Shown here piece by piece: positions 54,198-63,093 of a stretch of 64,000 nucleotides of DNA. How positions within the stretch are numbered: the stretch's first letter is position 1; each line of letters begins with the position of its first letter. The stretch is from contig NZ_CAWLFA010000006.1 in assembly GCF_963860125.1 (NCBI RefSeq), forward strand, positions 60,031-124,030, given 5' to 3'. The DNA is from Picosynechococcus sp. PCC 7002. GTDB lineage: Bacteria > Cyanobacteriota > Cyanobacteriia > Cyanobacteriales > MRBY01. The notes under the pieces were generated by a model. That model saw nothing but the letters and a program-made list of their open reading frames with translations, was not told the DNA's origin and did not search any database. A program made the position numbers and the translations under genes.

Positions 54198-54653
54198 ATG
54201 GTTCCCCGCATTGTCTTAGATACCAATGTTTTTGTGAGTGCTTTAATTAGTGCTTCTGGCTTGAGTCGAGAGCTGCTTCGTCGCTGCCTTCAGGGTCAAT
54301 GCTTACCACTCATGGGCAATGCTTTGTTTACTGAGTACGAATCAGTGATTCACCGCAAGGATGTTCTCACTCGATGCCCTCTCTCTCCTGATGAAATTCA
54401 GACGTTATTGGCGGCACTTATGGGGGTTTGTCAGTGGGTTTCTATTTACTATCTCTGGCGACCTAATCTACAGGATGAAGGCGATAATCATTTGCTGGAA
54501 TTGGCGATCGCCGGCAATGCGCGAGCCATTATTACGGGGAATACCAAAGATTTCCAAAGGGCTGAACTACTCTTTCCTGATTTATTAATTCTTACACCAG
54601 AAATGTTTATACGGAGGTTACAAGATGGCAACATTAACAATTCGTCTTCCTGA
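54198..54653 (+). CDS. PIN-domain toxin (PilT-like, COG1569 type)
   Basis: This 151-aa protein has MVPRIVLDTNVFVSALIS with the first Asp (Asp8), ALFTEYESVIHR with a conserved Glu, and DEGDNHLLELAIAGNARAIITGNTKDF with the later acidic residues. The gene order is toxin first, antitoxin second, opposite to the VapBC pairs elsewhere in this window. It overlaps the downstream antitoxin gene by 29 bp. Predicted ribonuclease. Confidence 0.88.
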   Translation: MVPRIVLDTNVFVSALISASGLSRELLRRCLQGQCLPLMGNALFTEYESVIHRKDVLTRCPLSPDEIQTLLAALMGVCQWVSIYYLWRPNLQDEGDNHLLELAIAGNARAIITGNTKDFQRAELLFPDLLILTPEMFIRRLQDGNINNSSS

Positions 54654-54849
54654 TGATAAACACTCTCGTCTCAAGGAATTAGCGAAGGCAAGGGGGATTA
54701 GCCTAAATAAATTGATGGAAGAATTTTCTAATATTGCTCTCGCTGAGTTTGATGCCTACACTCGCTTTAAGGTACTAGCTGCAATGGGTAATCAGGCTCA
54801 GGGTTTAGCCCTGTTAGATAAGCTTGATCTGCATTTTTCGCAATCTTAA
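54625..54849 (+). CDS. ribbon-helix-helix antitoxin (HicB/Arc-like)
   Basis: This 74-aa protein begins MATLTIRLPDDKHSRLKELAKARGISLNKLMEEFSNIALAEFDA, a standard RHH fold (strand ATLTIRLP, two helices). The remaining ~30 residues are helical and would contact the PIN toxin. An RBS-like GGAGG (54612-54616) lies in the end of the toxin gene. It is expected to bind the inverted repeat at 54172-54189. Confidence 0.85.
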   Translation: MATLTIRLPDDKHSRLKELAKARGISLNKLMEEFSNIALAEFDAYTRFKVLAAMGNQAQGLALLDKLDLHFSQS

Positions 54850-54969
54850 TTTAGCCCTCTTGTGAGCTGACTCCTTTCAGTTCCAGAGTATAGATGAGGA
54901 TTACCTCAACCTTCATCCCTTTTAACTATGAATCTAGAGGTGTGCGTGACAAGCACCAAATCATTGAGG

Positions 54970-55044
54970 AGCCTATGGAGCGAAAGTTTCACGTCCGGTT
55001 CTGGAGACGAGTGGTTCTAGCGAGGGAATCACTTAGCTTAACCA
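54970..55044 (+). ncRNA. group II intron 3'-end remnant (domains V and VI)
   Basis: Bases 54970-55002 fold as domain V: lower stem GAGCC/GGTTC, upper stem TGGAGC/GTTTCA (with wobble pairs) closed by a GAAA tetraloop, and the AGC triad near the 5' end. Bases 55003-55044 fold as domain VI with stem AGTGGTTC/GAATCACT and a possible bulged branch-point A in the TTAGCTTAAC tail. No reverse transcriptase gene or earlier domains are present, apart from ~70 bp that may be domain IV. It ends at the stop of the Fic gene, suggesting a retained scar of a lost intron. Confidence 0.6.
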
Positions 55045-55045
55045 A

Positions 55046-56194
55046 TTACCCATCTTTAAACACCGCCAGATATGGAGCATAGCAAAAAGCTCTATTCCGT
55101 TTCTGTCCTGTGATTTCCTCCAGTAAACCAATATTACAAAGGTCTTTCACCAATCTATTCGCATTGGGATAGGATAACCTCGTCACCTCCATGGCATGTT
55201 CCACCGTGAAGATCGGCTTAAAATAAAGCGTTTCTAATAAAGCGATGGCATTCCCCGACTTTCGCCCCATCCGCTCCAACAGTAAAATACGGTGCTCCTC
55301 CTTTAGTTGGACAATCTGCCGTGCTGTCCTTGCCGCCTCATTTGCCGTTTCTGCAATCCCCCGCAGGAAAAACTTTAACCAACTCTCCCAATCCCCTGCA
55401 TCTCGAACCCCCTGCAACAGGTCGTAATAACGAGTTCGATACTTCTTAAAATAGTAGGAAATATAAAGTAAAGGTCGCTGGAGGATTTGCTGCTCACAGA
55501 GCAAAAAAGTAATCAACAAACGACCCGCCCGACCATTCCCATCCAAAAACGGGTGAATCGTCTCGAACTGCGCATGGGCTAAACCAATCTTGAGCAACGG
55601 CGGCATAGGTCGCAGATCATGTAAAAACTTTTCTAAATTATCCAAACACAGCTTCATCTCATGGGGTGGCGGCGGTACATAACTCGCATCTTGAAGCGTA
55701 CAACCACCCGCCCCAATCCAATTCTGAGTACGGCGAAACTCCCCCGGACTCCGTTCAGCACCTCGAACTCCCTGCATCAATTTTTTATGGATTTCTCGAA
55801 TTAAGCGCAAGGAGACAGGTAACGACTGTAAACGCTCCAAACCGTAATTCACCGCCGCAATATAGTTAACGACTTCCTCCACATCCTGTGGATTATCTGG
55901 ATCCAAAGTCTGAGATTCAAACTCCAGTACATCAATCAGAGAAGCCTGAGTTCCTTCAATCTGACTCGATAATACTGCCTCTTTACGAACATACATAAAA
56001 ACAAATAGATCAGGATTCGGTAATGCATCCGTCGAACCATCCAGACGACCCAATGCCCGATCTGCCAAAGAAAGTAAATTCCACATTTCCTGATCCATCT
56101 CAATCTCAGGACTTGGTGGCAATGGCTTCGGAATAAACGCCCGATAGCCCTCTACTTGTTGCACATACTGACCCGCTCGGTTGGCGATCGCCAT
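55046..56194 (-). CDS. Fic-domain AMP-transferase with N-terminal inhibitory helix
   Basis: This 382-aa class II Fic protein has the inhibitory motif Ser76-xxx-Glu80-Gly81 (SSQIEG) near the N-terminus, the active site HPFLDGNGRAGR from His214, and a C-terminal winged-helix (about 325-375: TVEHAMEVTRLSYPNANRLVKDL). Such proteins transfer AMP to a target and are held inactive by their own Glu. Here the wing may also give autoregulation. It is complete and has its own promoter region to the right. The group II intron scar abuts its 3' end. Confidence 0.92.
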   Translation of the reverse strand: MAIANRAGQYVQQVEGYRAFIPKPLPPSPEIEMDQEMWNLLSLADRALGRLDGSTDALPNPDLFVFMYVRKEAVLSSQIEGTQASLIDVLEFESQTLDPDNPQDVEEVVNYIAAVNYGLERLQSLPVSLRLIREIHKKLMQGVRGAERSPGEFRRTQNWIGAGGCTLQDASYVPPPPHEMKLCLDNLEKFLHDLRPMPPLLKIGLAHAQFETIHPFLDGNGRAGRLLITFLLCEQQILQRPLLYISYYFKKYRTRYYDLLQGVRDAGDWESWLKFFLRGIAETANEAARTARQIVQLKEEHRILLLERMGRKSGNAIALLETLYFKPIFTVEHAMEVTRLSYPNANRLVKDLCNIGLLEEITGQKRNRAFCYAPYLAVFKDG

Positions 56195-56203
56195 AATTAT
56201 CGC

Positions 56204-56265
56204 TTTCGTTAATACTGAACCAATTCCAAGGTTATATTATCGAAAAAGTGCTTATTTCGTTAATA
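56204..56265 (-). promoter_or_regulatory. TATTAACGAAA repeats upstream of the fic gene
   Basis: TTTCGTTAATA occurs at 56204-56214 and again at 56255-56265, and a related inverted half-site ATTATCGAAA lies at 56236-56245. All are within 75 bp upstream of the fic start. They are candidate binding sites for the winged helix of the Fic protein. The rest of 56266-56587 shows no convincing gene. Confidence 0.5.
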
Positions 56266-56587
56266 TGACGGCAGTCCTACAGGAATAAGGATAGCTTCAG
56301 AAGCAAAGACAATTTTCAAGCATTGCCATAATTTTCGTGATAAGCGAGGAAATGGGCTTAGAAGATTAATTCACCGTTAAACACTCCGGCTTTAGTCGAC
56401 CCTCATCAAAATTCTTCTTGCTCTGAAGCCTTTGCCTCATAAGTTTTTCAAGATATCTTTACATTTTTAGGACTACCAATTTTTTCAGAATTGCCGATCT
56501 GTTGATGACCCTTACCATGGATGTCTTTTTTTATAGGCTGGCTGGGTCAAGTTAGACTAGGGGAAGATCTTCATTGCGTTACCCGTC

Positions 56588-56719
56588 ATGCAAGCGATTG
56601 AATCTAAGACAACGATCCACAATGACATGGTTACTCTACAGAGGGAGTACCATACTGTCCTAATTAGCGAAGCTGTCACCAGCAAAATTAAAGTCCTTGA
56701 CCTCGTTGCTTCAAATTGA
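56588..56719 (+). CDS. 43-aa small protein, possible antitoxin remnant
   Basis: The frame MQAIESKTTIHNDMVTLQREY, with VLISEAVTSKIKVLDLV, ends at TGA. The opening resembles short cyanobacterial PIN antitoxins that start 'MQAIExKTTI'. AGGGGAAG lies about 14 bases upstream. It could be a real micro-gene, a decayed antitoxin or an upstream leader of the next pair. The following antitoxin begins 21 bp later. Confidence 0.35.
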   Translation: MQAIESKTTIHNDMVTLQREYHTVLISEAVTSKIKVLDLVASN

Positions 56720-56740
56720 AACTAATTTCCAGAACCAGTT

Positions 56741-56995
56741 ATGACTTTTCAAGATATTCAAACCCAAGTCCGGCAACTCCCTGATGCTGACAAATGGCAA
56801 CTGGTCAGAATCCTGTTGGATGAACTCCAACCACACGAAACAACACCATCAATGGCTGACATTTCAGCCACTCCCTCAGAAGCAGCAGATGCCCTGAGCC
56901 CTTGGATTCAGCAACTAATTGGCATTGCTCAGCTCGAACCTGTGACAGATCCTACGGAACTATACATCGATTATCTAGAGGAGAAATACAGTTGA
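56741..56995 (+). CDS. antitoxin of PIN toxin (84 aa)
   Basis: MTFQDIQTQVRQLPDADKWQLVRILLDELQPHE is the helical 'addiction module component' start seen before PIN toxins in cyanobacteria. A linker and a C-terminal helix (PWIQQLIGIAQLEP, TELYIDYLEEKYS) follow. Its TGA stop overlaps the toxin start (TTGA), indicating coupling. DNA-binding is not obvious. Confidence 0.7.
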   Translation: MTFQDIQTQVRQLPDADKWQLVRILLDELQPHETTPSMADISATPSEAADALSPWIQQLIGIAQLEPVTDPTELYIDYLEEKYS

Positions 56996-57414
56996 GAAAT
57001 ATCCTTTTTGATAGTGATGTCATCATCGATGTCCTAACGAAACGGGAGCCTTTCTTCATAGAGTCTGCCAGAGCCCTAGACTTTGCCGCCCACGACTCAG
57101 GGATAAACCTATATATTGCGGCCCATGCCGTCACCAATATTTTCTACATTGTTCGTCGTTCCCTGGGGGTAACTGAAACCCGTCAGAGTATCGAACACCT
57201 ACTACAAAAAATAGAAGTCGCTGGGGTTAACGATGCCATTATTCGCGATGCTCTAGCTACTAACCTCAAGGACTTTGAAGATGCTGTTAACATTAAAACT
57301 GCTGAGGAAATCAACGCAGAACTGATCATCACTAGAAATCTCCCAGATTATGAGGGTGCTGATGTACCAGCTATTTCTCCAGCTACCTTTCTAGGAATGA
57401 ATACAAAATCTTGA
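56992..57414 (+). CDS. PIN-domain toxin (VapC-like)
   Basis: This 140-aa protein starts at TTG 56992 (GAGGAG eight bases upstream, overlapping the antitoxin TGA) and reads LRNILFDSDVIIDVLTKREPFF, with the family's FDxD(V/I)xxD opening. AAHAVTNIFYIVRR and KDFEDAVNIKTAEEINAELIITRN supply the later conserved acidic positions. A start 90 bases upstream would add unrelated residues and is rejected. It is an RNase toxin of a type II pair. Confidence 0.85.
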   Translation: MRNILFDSDVIIDVLTKREPFFIESARALDFAAHDSGINLYIAAHAVTNIFYIVRRSLGVTETRQSIEHLLQKIEVAGVNDAIIRDALATNLKDFEDAVNIKTAEEINAELIITRNLPDYEGADVPAISPATFLGMNTKS

Positions 57415-57515
57415 ATGGAGTCCATGCGAACGGGACTCAGGCAAAAGAAAATGGGAGATCGGGAGAGCCTACTGACAAAGAAAATCAGACTATGAGCGCT
57501 GAGATCACCCATGGA

Positions 57516-60500
57516 TTAGATGTTTAATCTGTGCTTGGGATTTAGTTTCCATTGTAAACGCTGTAACTCTTGTTCTATCTGTATTTGATGGCTTTTGACA
57601 TCTTCGGGAAGCCCTTGTTTACGCCGTTCTTCAACGGTATTGCATTGGTGCAAGATTTTGATTTTGTCTTGGGGATTTGCGGTGTAGGCGATCGCCGTAT
57701 CGATCATCAGTTCGGTTAACTTTCGTCCTTGTCCTTGGGTTTTGAGGAGATAATTCCTCAGTTTGAGATACTCATTGCGATAGTGCTTGTCAGCTTCCCA
57801 AGTTAATGGGATGGCATGGTTTAAGACGTCTGAAAATCTCTCTACACCTTGCTTCACAATCAAATCATCGATGCCTTTGCCTTCATGGGACTGCCATTTC
57901 AAAACTGAAACTTTACAGCCTGCTTCGGCTAATAATTCGCCGGTTCGTACTAAATCTCGTCGCACATTTTGAATCGTCCTTTGTTTGGTGTCTTGGTCGA
58001 ATGCCATCAGGATTTGTCTTCCGTTCGTAGCAAATACCGCCAATTCTGGATGGAGTCTACGTTTCGGCAATTCTGCGCTATCCTCTCGACTGCGATATCC
58101 CCCTGTCACACTGGGGAGAGCGATCGCCGCATAACCCTGACTCAACACTGATTCTGCTTTTTTCTTACCCTCCACTGGAATAATGGCAATTTCTGGATAC
58201 CAATACACACAAGCCCAAAAACCACTCCTTCGTTCTTCTGCCGAGGGATTTACGCCATATCTTGTATAAATTTGCGCAGCAAGTTGTTCAGGCACTCTGG
58301 GAAAGATAATGCCCTTCGGGATCCCTCTAGGCGCTTCATATTTGCGGTACTGGTCGCTGCCTTTTTGTTGGGTTTTGTGCCAATCGAGACGAGGATGATC
58401 CGCTTTAAACTCCCCAAAGGTTTTTTCTGGAGGGATTTCACCGATCTGTAACGTTGGTAATTTTGTGGCATCAATGCCGCCATCAGCCCAGACGCCCCCC
58501 TCAGCAACAGTGGCATATTGATCCATCACCCGCTTCATCGGTTGGGTGACATACTGACCACTGCCTAGAGTTGCTAAATGGTCTTCCAGCAGCCGTTCAT
58601 AGACATCCATTCCTGCCAATGATTCAGCATTGAGGGCAGCCACCTCCGGGGCAATGCCTGATTTTTCTACCCGCTCTAACCAATGTTTTTCGTTCAGGTG
58701 TAACGGGGCTGGGGGAATTGGTAATTTAATCCCTTGCTCTTTGAGTAACTCTGATGGATTGACTTGGTTATGGGAAATGTCAGCCAGTTCCCTCAGTTTC
58801 TGGGCATTGGTTGTCCAGATTGTGACATCATATTTGGCTCGGGATAAGGCTACTAAAACGCTTTCACGGTTGACAGTGGGGTCATTGCCAAAACTGACAA
58901 ACACTTGTTTCGCAGTTTTACCCTGACTGGAATAAACGGTTCCCACAATTGCATGGTCACAGTGATTCAAGTCATTCAAGGAGAATTCATCCAATCTTCC
59001 CTGATCATCAACAACGCTGACTAAGCAGGTCAGGGAATCAATACCGATGATGGTGAACTCCCGACCATTGGTGCGCTTCTGCGGGCGGTTATTCCTCGTC
59101 CACTTCAGGCGATCGCCCACGGCAATAGGCAACTGATTTTTGGTAAACACTTCGGTTTTAAGGGGATATTTCAAGCCCTTCATATTCAGGGTAATGTGAT
59201 TATTAAGAGTCACATCATCACCAGAGATTTGGGTGACCTGATAACGTTTGGAGCGTTTAAGGCAATTGTGGTCTTTGAGGGGAATCAATACATCGCCGAC
59301 AGCATAAAAGCGGGCGTGCTGCTTCTGCTCCTCGGTCATATCCTTGCGGCTCAAGGTTTCGGTTAGGTATTCAGTTTCCTGAATCTTGCCTTCTCGTTTT
59401 AAACCCACCCGAAGCTGGTGAATGATGCCATGACGTTCTCGGTGGGTACCAGATAAAACTAATGTTTCAGCCCGTTCTGCTTCATTGAGCTTTAAATAGG
59501 CTGCGGCAATCTGTTGGGCACGGTCTTCAATATCTGGGATTTCAGAGACTTTGCCATGTTTTTGCAACCAGGCGATCGCCTCACCACCGAGGTTGTGGTA
59601 GGTCAGTTGAACGGCTCTGGCGATGATGGAATCTTTCTGGCGGAGGAAATCCTTGAGGTGACTGGCACTGAGGCCATTATCAATCAAAGATTTGAAGGGA
59701 GCCCCGGCATTGACGGCGGTTAACTGTTTGGGATCCCCCACCAACAAAACCTGAGCGTTTTGCTGACTAGACTTGAGCAAGAGTTGATAGGCTTTTTGGG
59801 CAGACAGTTTACCCGCTTCATCAATGAGCCACAGTTGTCGCTTTTGGCTGGGTTCATGCTGCTGTAGGAGATGATAGGCCACCGTATCTGTGCCAATGCC
59901 CACTTCATCACCAAGGACTTCGGCGCTGCTAGCATCAGGCGCAAAGCCAGACACTTCAATACCTTGGGCTTGGGCAATCTTAACAAGGGTGTTCAAGGTA
60001 AAAGTTTTGCCAGCTCCAGCGACTCCCACCCAACCCACAACGCGGTCTTGACTGCTGAGGGCATGGTTTACAGCATCAGTTTGAGAAGTGGTAAGGACTT
60101 CAGATAATTGAGTTTGAGTCGTTAGCATCGGTGCTAATTTCCCCTGACCTGCTTGCATCAGGGCAATAGTCATTTTTTCCCGGATTAAACTTTCCTCTGT
60201 AGCCAGCCGTAGTCCTCTACGAATCAGTCGAGGATTTGCATCAATGGCTGCTTCAATTTCCTCAAAGGAATGACCTGTTGGTTCCGCCACGATAAAAACT
60301 TCTAGGTCTTCTCTGGTGAAAATGGCAGTTCGTTCTTCGCTGTGGCGAACTGCCTGGGCCACCAATTCCGCTAGATTTTTTCCAGTAACTGGATATTCAA
60401 GGTTGGGGGTGGGGTGTTCAATGTCCAATCCTTCCGCCGTGGTCTGCCATTCTACCAACAGTGCCTGCCGATCCACATCATGCTGTTTAATTTTTCGAGT

Positions 60501-61265
60501 TTCAAATAGGGCTTTAATCCGGTTTTCGTTCGTATCCTCTAACCCCTCTGTCTTCAAGTATTCCAGAATCTGCTGATGGCGATCGCTAAATCCCTCAACC
60601 TGTTCTCGCGTATAACCCTTCAGCTCAAATAGTCCATCGGCTCTGATCTCAATTTCATAGCCCAAGTTCTGTACGGCCTGGGCCAACTCATTGCGATAGA
60701 GTTTTCCTAATAAAATCCGATGTTGATATAGCAATCGATTTGCCGCAGATCGCCATATTCCTGATGCATCCTGTGCCATATTCATCACCAAGCAATGGGT
60801 ATGTAGATTTGGGTTCAGCTCCCGATTTGTGTCATGCAGAAATTTCGCAACGCAGATATTTTTCACTGGCGTATGTTGTTTGTTCACGCGGGTTTCGCCG
60901 TACCGTTCCTCAATCAAGCTCAATACCCGCTCTACTGCTTGATTATGCGCCTCTATCAAATCTTGATCTTGGTTCACTAACGCTGCTATGGATACCGACT
61001 TGGGGGCTGAAAAGGTTAAGTCTGTTCCGGCGATCGCCTCTTTGCCTTTCGGGGGAGCCTGTCGCAATTGTGTTTGCCCATCTGCCGTCTTACCCTGCAA
61101 AATATTTTGAAAAATTTTTCCGTCACTGATTTTTCCGCTCAGCCCTAAAGCTGTCGCACCCTTCCCCCACCATTGCGAAAATTCTACCTGCTCCTCCTCA
61201 GCGTAATAATTTTCCTTGTAGTAGCTCCCTGCTTTTGCCGGAGTCATCGTGGCGATCGTCAACAT
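57516..61265 (-). CDS. MobF conjugative relaxase-helicase (TrwC/TraI-like) with C-terminal DUF3854/toprim-like domain
   Basis: This 1249-aa protein starts MLTIATMTPAKAGSYYKENYYAEEE, with catalytic tyrosines at 15/16 and 20/21. The metal-binding histidines are at 144, 155 and 157 (KFLHDTNR...LHTHC). A RecD/TraI helicase follows: GVAGAGKT near 413, LIDEAGKL, LVGDPKQLTAV, GTVYSSQGKT and LVALSRAKYDV. Residues ~1015-1180 (CVYWYPEIAIIPVEGKKKAESVL and LMAFDQDTKQ, KGIDDLI) are a DUF3854/toprim-like domain, common in cyanobacterial plasmid replication proteins. The relaxase nicks oriT, carries the strand to the recipient and unwinds the plasmid. I chose the ATG at 61265 because the MobF family begins MLxI. 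It is divergent from the partition genes. Confidence 0.93.
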   Translation of the reverse strand: MLTIATMTPAKAGSYYKENYYAEEEQVEFSQWWGKGATALGLSGKISDGKIFQNILQGKTADGQTQLRQAPPKGKEAIAGTDLTFSAPKSVSIAALVNQDQDLIEAHNQAVERVLSLIEERYGETRVNKQHTPVKNICVAKFLHDTNRELNPNLHTHCLVMNMAQDASGIWRSAANRLLYQHRILLGKLYRNELAQAVQNLGYEIEIRADGLFELKGYTREQVEGFSDRHQQILEYLKTEGLEDTNENRIKALFETRKIKQHDVDRQALLVEWQTTAEGLDIEHPTPNLEYPVTGKNLAELVAQAVRHSEERTAIFTREDLEVFIVAEPTGHSFEEIEAAIDANPRLIRRGLRLATEESLIREKMTIALMQAGQGKLAPMLTTQTQLSEVLTTSQTDAVNHALSSQDRVVGWVGVAGAGKTFTLNTLVKIAQAQGIEVSGFAPDASSAEVLGDEVGIGTDTVAYHLLQQHEPSQKRQLWLIDEAGKLSAQKAYQLLLKSSQQNAQVLLVGDPKQLTAVNAGAPFKSLIDNGLSASHLKDFLRQKDSIIARAVQLTYHNLGGEAIAWLQKHGKVSEIPDIEDRAQQIAAAYLKLNEAERAETLVLSGTHRERHGIIHQLRVGLKREGKIQETEYLTETLSRKDMTEEQKQHARFYAVGDVLIPLKDHNCLKRSKRYQVTQISGDDVTLNNHITLNMKGLKYPLKTEVFTKNQLPIAVGDRLKWTRNNRPQKRTNGREFTIIGIDSLTCLVSVVDDQGRLDEFSLNDLNHCDHAIVGTVYSSQGKTAKQVFVSFGNDPTVNRESVLVALSRAKYDVTIWTTNAQKLRELADISHNQVNPSELLKEQGIKLPIPPAPLHLNEKHWLERVEKSGIAPEVAALNAESLAGMDVYERLLEDHLATLGSGQYVTQPMKRVMDQYATVAEGGVWADGGIDATKLPTLQIGEIPPEKTFGEFKADHPRLDWHKTQQKGSDQYRKYEAPRGIPKGIIFPRVPEQLAAQIYTRYGVNPSAEERRSGFWACVYWYPEIAIIPVEGKKKAESVLSQGYAAIALPSVTGGYRSREDSAELPKRRLHPELAVFATNGRQILMAFDQDTKQRTIQNVRRDLVRTGELLAEAGCKVSVLKWQSHEGKGIDDLIVKQGVERFSDVLNHAIPLTWEADKHYRNEYLKLRNYLLKTQGQGRKLTELMIDTAIAYTANPQDKIKILHQCNTVEERRKQGLPEDVKSHQIQIEQELQRLQWKLNPKHRLNI

Positions 61266-61407
61266 ACCTAAAATTTCCTCTGTTTTTAGGTAAGAGAAAA
61301 TCTTCCTCCGATTTCGGATATTTTCCACCCGTCAAAAAAAACCTCCGGAGGTGTATAAGGTGTGGGGAAATTTCCTCGGCTTGACCAGTGGGCTACGCTT
61401 TTACCCC

Positions 61408-61607
61408 TATACAGGATTTGCTACAGATTCCACCTCTTTTACCACCTTCTTTTGATCATTATTTGCTACAATTTTGTACTTTTTTCTCAATAAAGACCTA
61501 TTTTTCTTGCTTGTTGAGAATAACTTCTCTCATTACTTACTTTCCGACCCTCGTCGGGTGCCTAAGTTGTGTCAGATCTGTAGCAAATCATGGACTAATC
61601 CTGTATA
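61408..61607. promoter_or_regulatory. candidate oriT/control region with ATTTGCTACA elements
   Basis: The 61266-61736 gap between the divergent relaxase and ParM-like genes holds TATACAGGATTTGCTACAGA at 61408-61427. It matches, in inverse orientation, ATCTGTAGCAAAT (61576-61588) and ATCCTGTATA (61598-61607), the right arm being split by nine bases. A third ATTTGCTACA is at 61461-61470. Inverted repeats next to a relaxase gene are typical of oriT, but the same elements could be operators for either gene. Confidence 0.5.
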
Positions 61608-61736
61608 TCGACAAAAACAATACAAAATAACTATTTATCTCTTTCGCTGCCTCCCTTCGTAAAGTTATGTAACAACTCATCTGTCCTTATCTGAATCTCC
61701 TCCCCTTTTTCTTCTTCGTCTGTAGGAGGTTTTTTT

Positions 61737-62723
61737 ATGTCTATTCTCAAAATTGTTATCGATCCTGGTACCAGTGCCACTAAGGTCACCTATCGCCTCG
61801 GTTCGGGTTCCTGTCATTTTTTTGCTATGTCCCCCCATTGTGCTCCTGTCCCTCCCGATTATCCCCAGTCGGCTTCTTGGGGCATCGGTTCTACTCACCT
61901 TGAAAGTTCTTGGGTTTCTCTCCCTGATGCTTGTTTTCTCATTGGGGCGATCGCTAAAAAGTTTCAAGGCTCTGAACTCCGCAATCACGAACTCAAATGT
62001 GACAAAGCTCTCTATAAAATCCTCGGTATTCTCGCCCATCTACAGCTCCAGATGACGCAAGTTGTACCCATTGACCTTGGCATTCTCCTGCCTTTCGACG
62101 AGTACCTTACCAAGGATTTACTTGAACGACGTTTACTCGCCGCTCAGGATTCTATCCAATTTTGTGGTCAGGCTCTTTCTCTCCACTTCAACGAAATTCG
62201 TATTTTTCCTGAAGGAGCTGGTCTACTTCTTTGTGGTTTACCCAAAACCCTATCAAAAAAATGCTCTCGCATTTCTGCTCTTATCATTGGGCACCGCAAT
62301 GTGTCTTGGTTAGCCACTCACAATGGTTCTCCCCTCCCGGAAGCTTCTACTACCAACAATCTTGGCTTCCGTTGGTTGGTTCAGGAAGTCAGCAAACTCA
62401 CTGGACATACGGATGAACTCTCCCTCGCTGAGCTTCTCTTCCATGGCACACAGCTTCGACCTGATCTTCAGCAGGCGATTCACCAGTGTCTTCCCCTTTA
62501 CTGGCAACAAATTCACTCTTTTCTCATTGAACAACAGCCTACTGATTTCGTTGTCTGCGGGGGGGGCGCAGCTATGCTCCTTGAACCTCAACTTATTCAA
62601 CATTTCTCCAGGAACATTGGCTGGGGTAATCATCTCCTACGTCCTCTTCTAAAATCGACTTTTCTTAATCCTGTCCTTGCGCGTCGCCTTCTTGATTCCT
62701 ATGGACTCCTTCAACATTTATAG
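61737..62723 (+). CDS. ParM/StbA-like actin-family ATPase
   Basis: This 328-aa protein has the actin-fold phosphate-1 motif at the start (IVIDPGTSATKVTYRL), the EGAGLLL region and the adenosine-binding motif VVCGGGAAMLLEP near residue 273. ParM-type proteins polymerise to push sister plasmids apart. Two small genes follow on the same strand as expected for an operon. The codon choice is rich in CTT/TCT, as in the neighbours. I see no classical ParR next to it, so the adaptor is probably one of the following unknown genes. Confidence 0.75.
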   Translation: MSILKIVIDPGTSATKVTYRLGSGSCHFFAMSPHCAPVPPDYPQSASWGIGSTHLESSWVSLPDACFLIGAIAKKFQGSELRNHELKCDKALYKILGILAHLQLQMTQVVPIDLGILLPFDEYLTKDLLERRLLAAQDSIQFCGQALSLHFNEIRIFPEGAGLLLCGLPKTLSKKCSRISALIIGHRNVSWLATHNGSPLPEASTTNNLGFRWLVQEVSKLTGHTDELSLAELLFHGTQLRPDLQQAIHQCLPLYWQQIHSFLIEQQPTDFVVCGGGAAMLLEPQLIQHFSRNIGWGNHLLRPLLKSTFLNPVLARRLLDSYGLLQHL

Positions 62724-62734
62724 AGGTCTTCTTT

Positions 62735-63082
62735 ATGATTCGACATTGTTTCTATAGTCAGGATGGAACTCCTTTTCGAGATGTTTTAATTCACATTAAA
62801 CAATCTCCAGGAAAAACCATTCAAAGAGAAGTAGAGGATGCTTTTCTACTCCTTCATTATCCTCACCTACTTCATTCTTCCCATCATTCTCCTGAACTGA
62901 TTATTCGTCAGGCCGAACTTTCTATTCATCGTTTAACTCAGGAGATTACACAGTTAACGGCTCTCATCACTTCTCTTTCTTCCTCTTCTCAAACTTCTTT
63001 CCATCCTGAGAGTGAGGCCGAAACTATCGATGAATCTGAGCCTCTTTTCTCTTCTTCTTTATTTACTTCTGATAGTTTCTAG
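62735..63082 (+). CDS. hypothetical protein after ParM, possible adaptor (115 aa)
   Basis: MIRHCFYSQDGTPFRDVLIHIKQSPGKTIQREVEDAFLLLHYPHL suggests a small alpha/beta or RHH-like head. A helical segment (LIIRQAELSIHRLTQEITQLTALI) and a Ser/Glu-rich tail (residues ~78-115) follow. The position directly after the ParM-like gene (12 bp) is that of ParR-like DNA adaptors, but no family is recognised, so this is inference. Confidence 0.6.
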   Translation: MIRHCFYSQDGTPFRDVLIHIKQSPGKTIQREVEDAFLLLHYPHLLHSSHHSPELIIRQAELSIHRLTQEITQLTALITSLSSSSQTSFHPESEAETIDESEPLFSSSLFTSDSF

Positions 63083-63093
63083 GACTTTTTATC

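Noticed and set aside
53933..54250. 105-aa membrane-like frame after the 366-aa gene
   Set aside because: It runs through a strong UUCG-loop terminator and into the operator and start of the PIN gene. A shorter membrane peptide ending before 54130 cannot be excluded.
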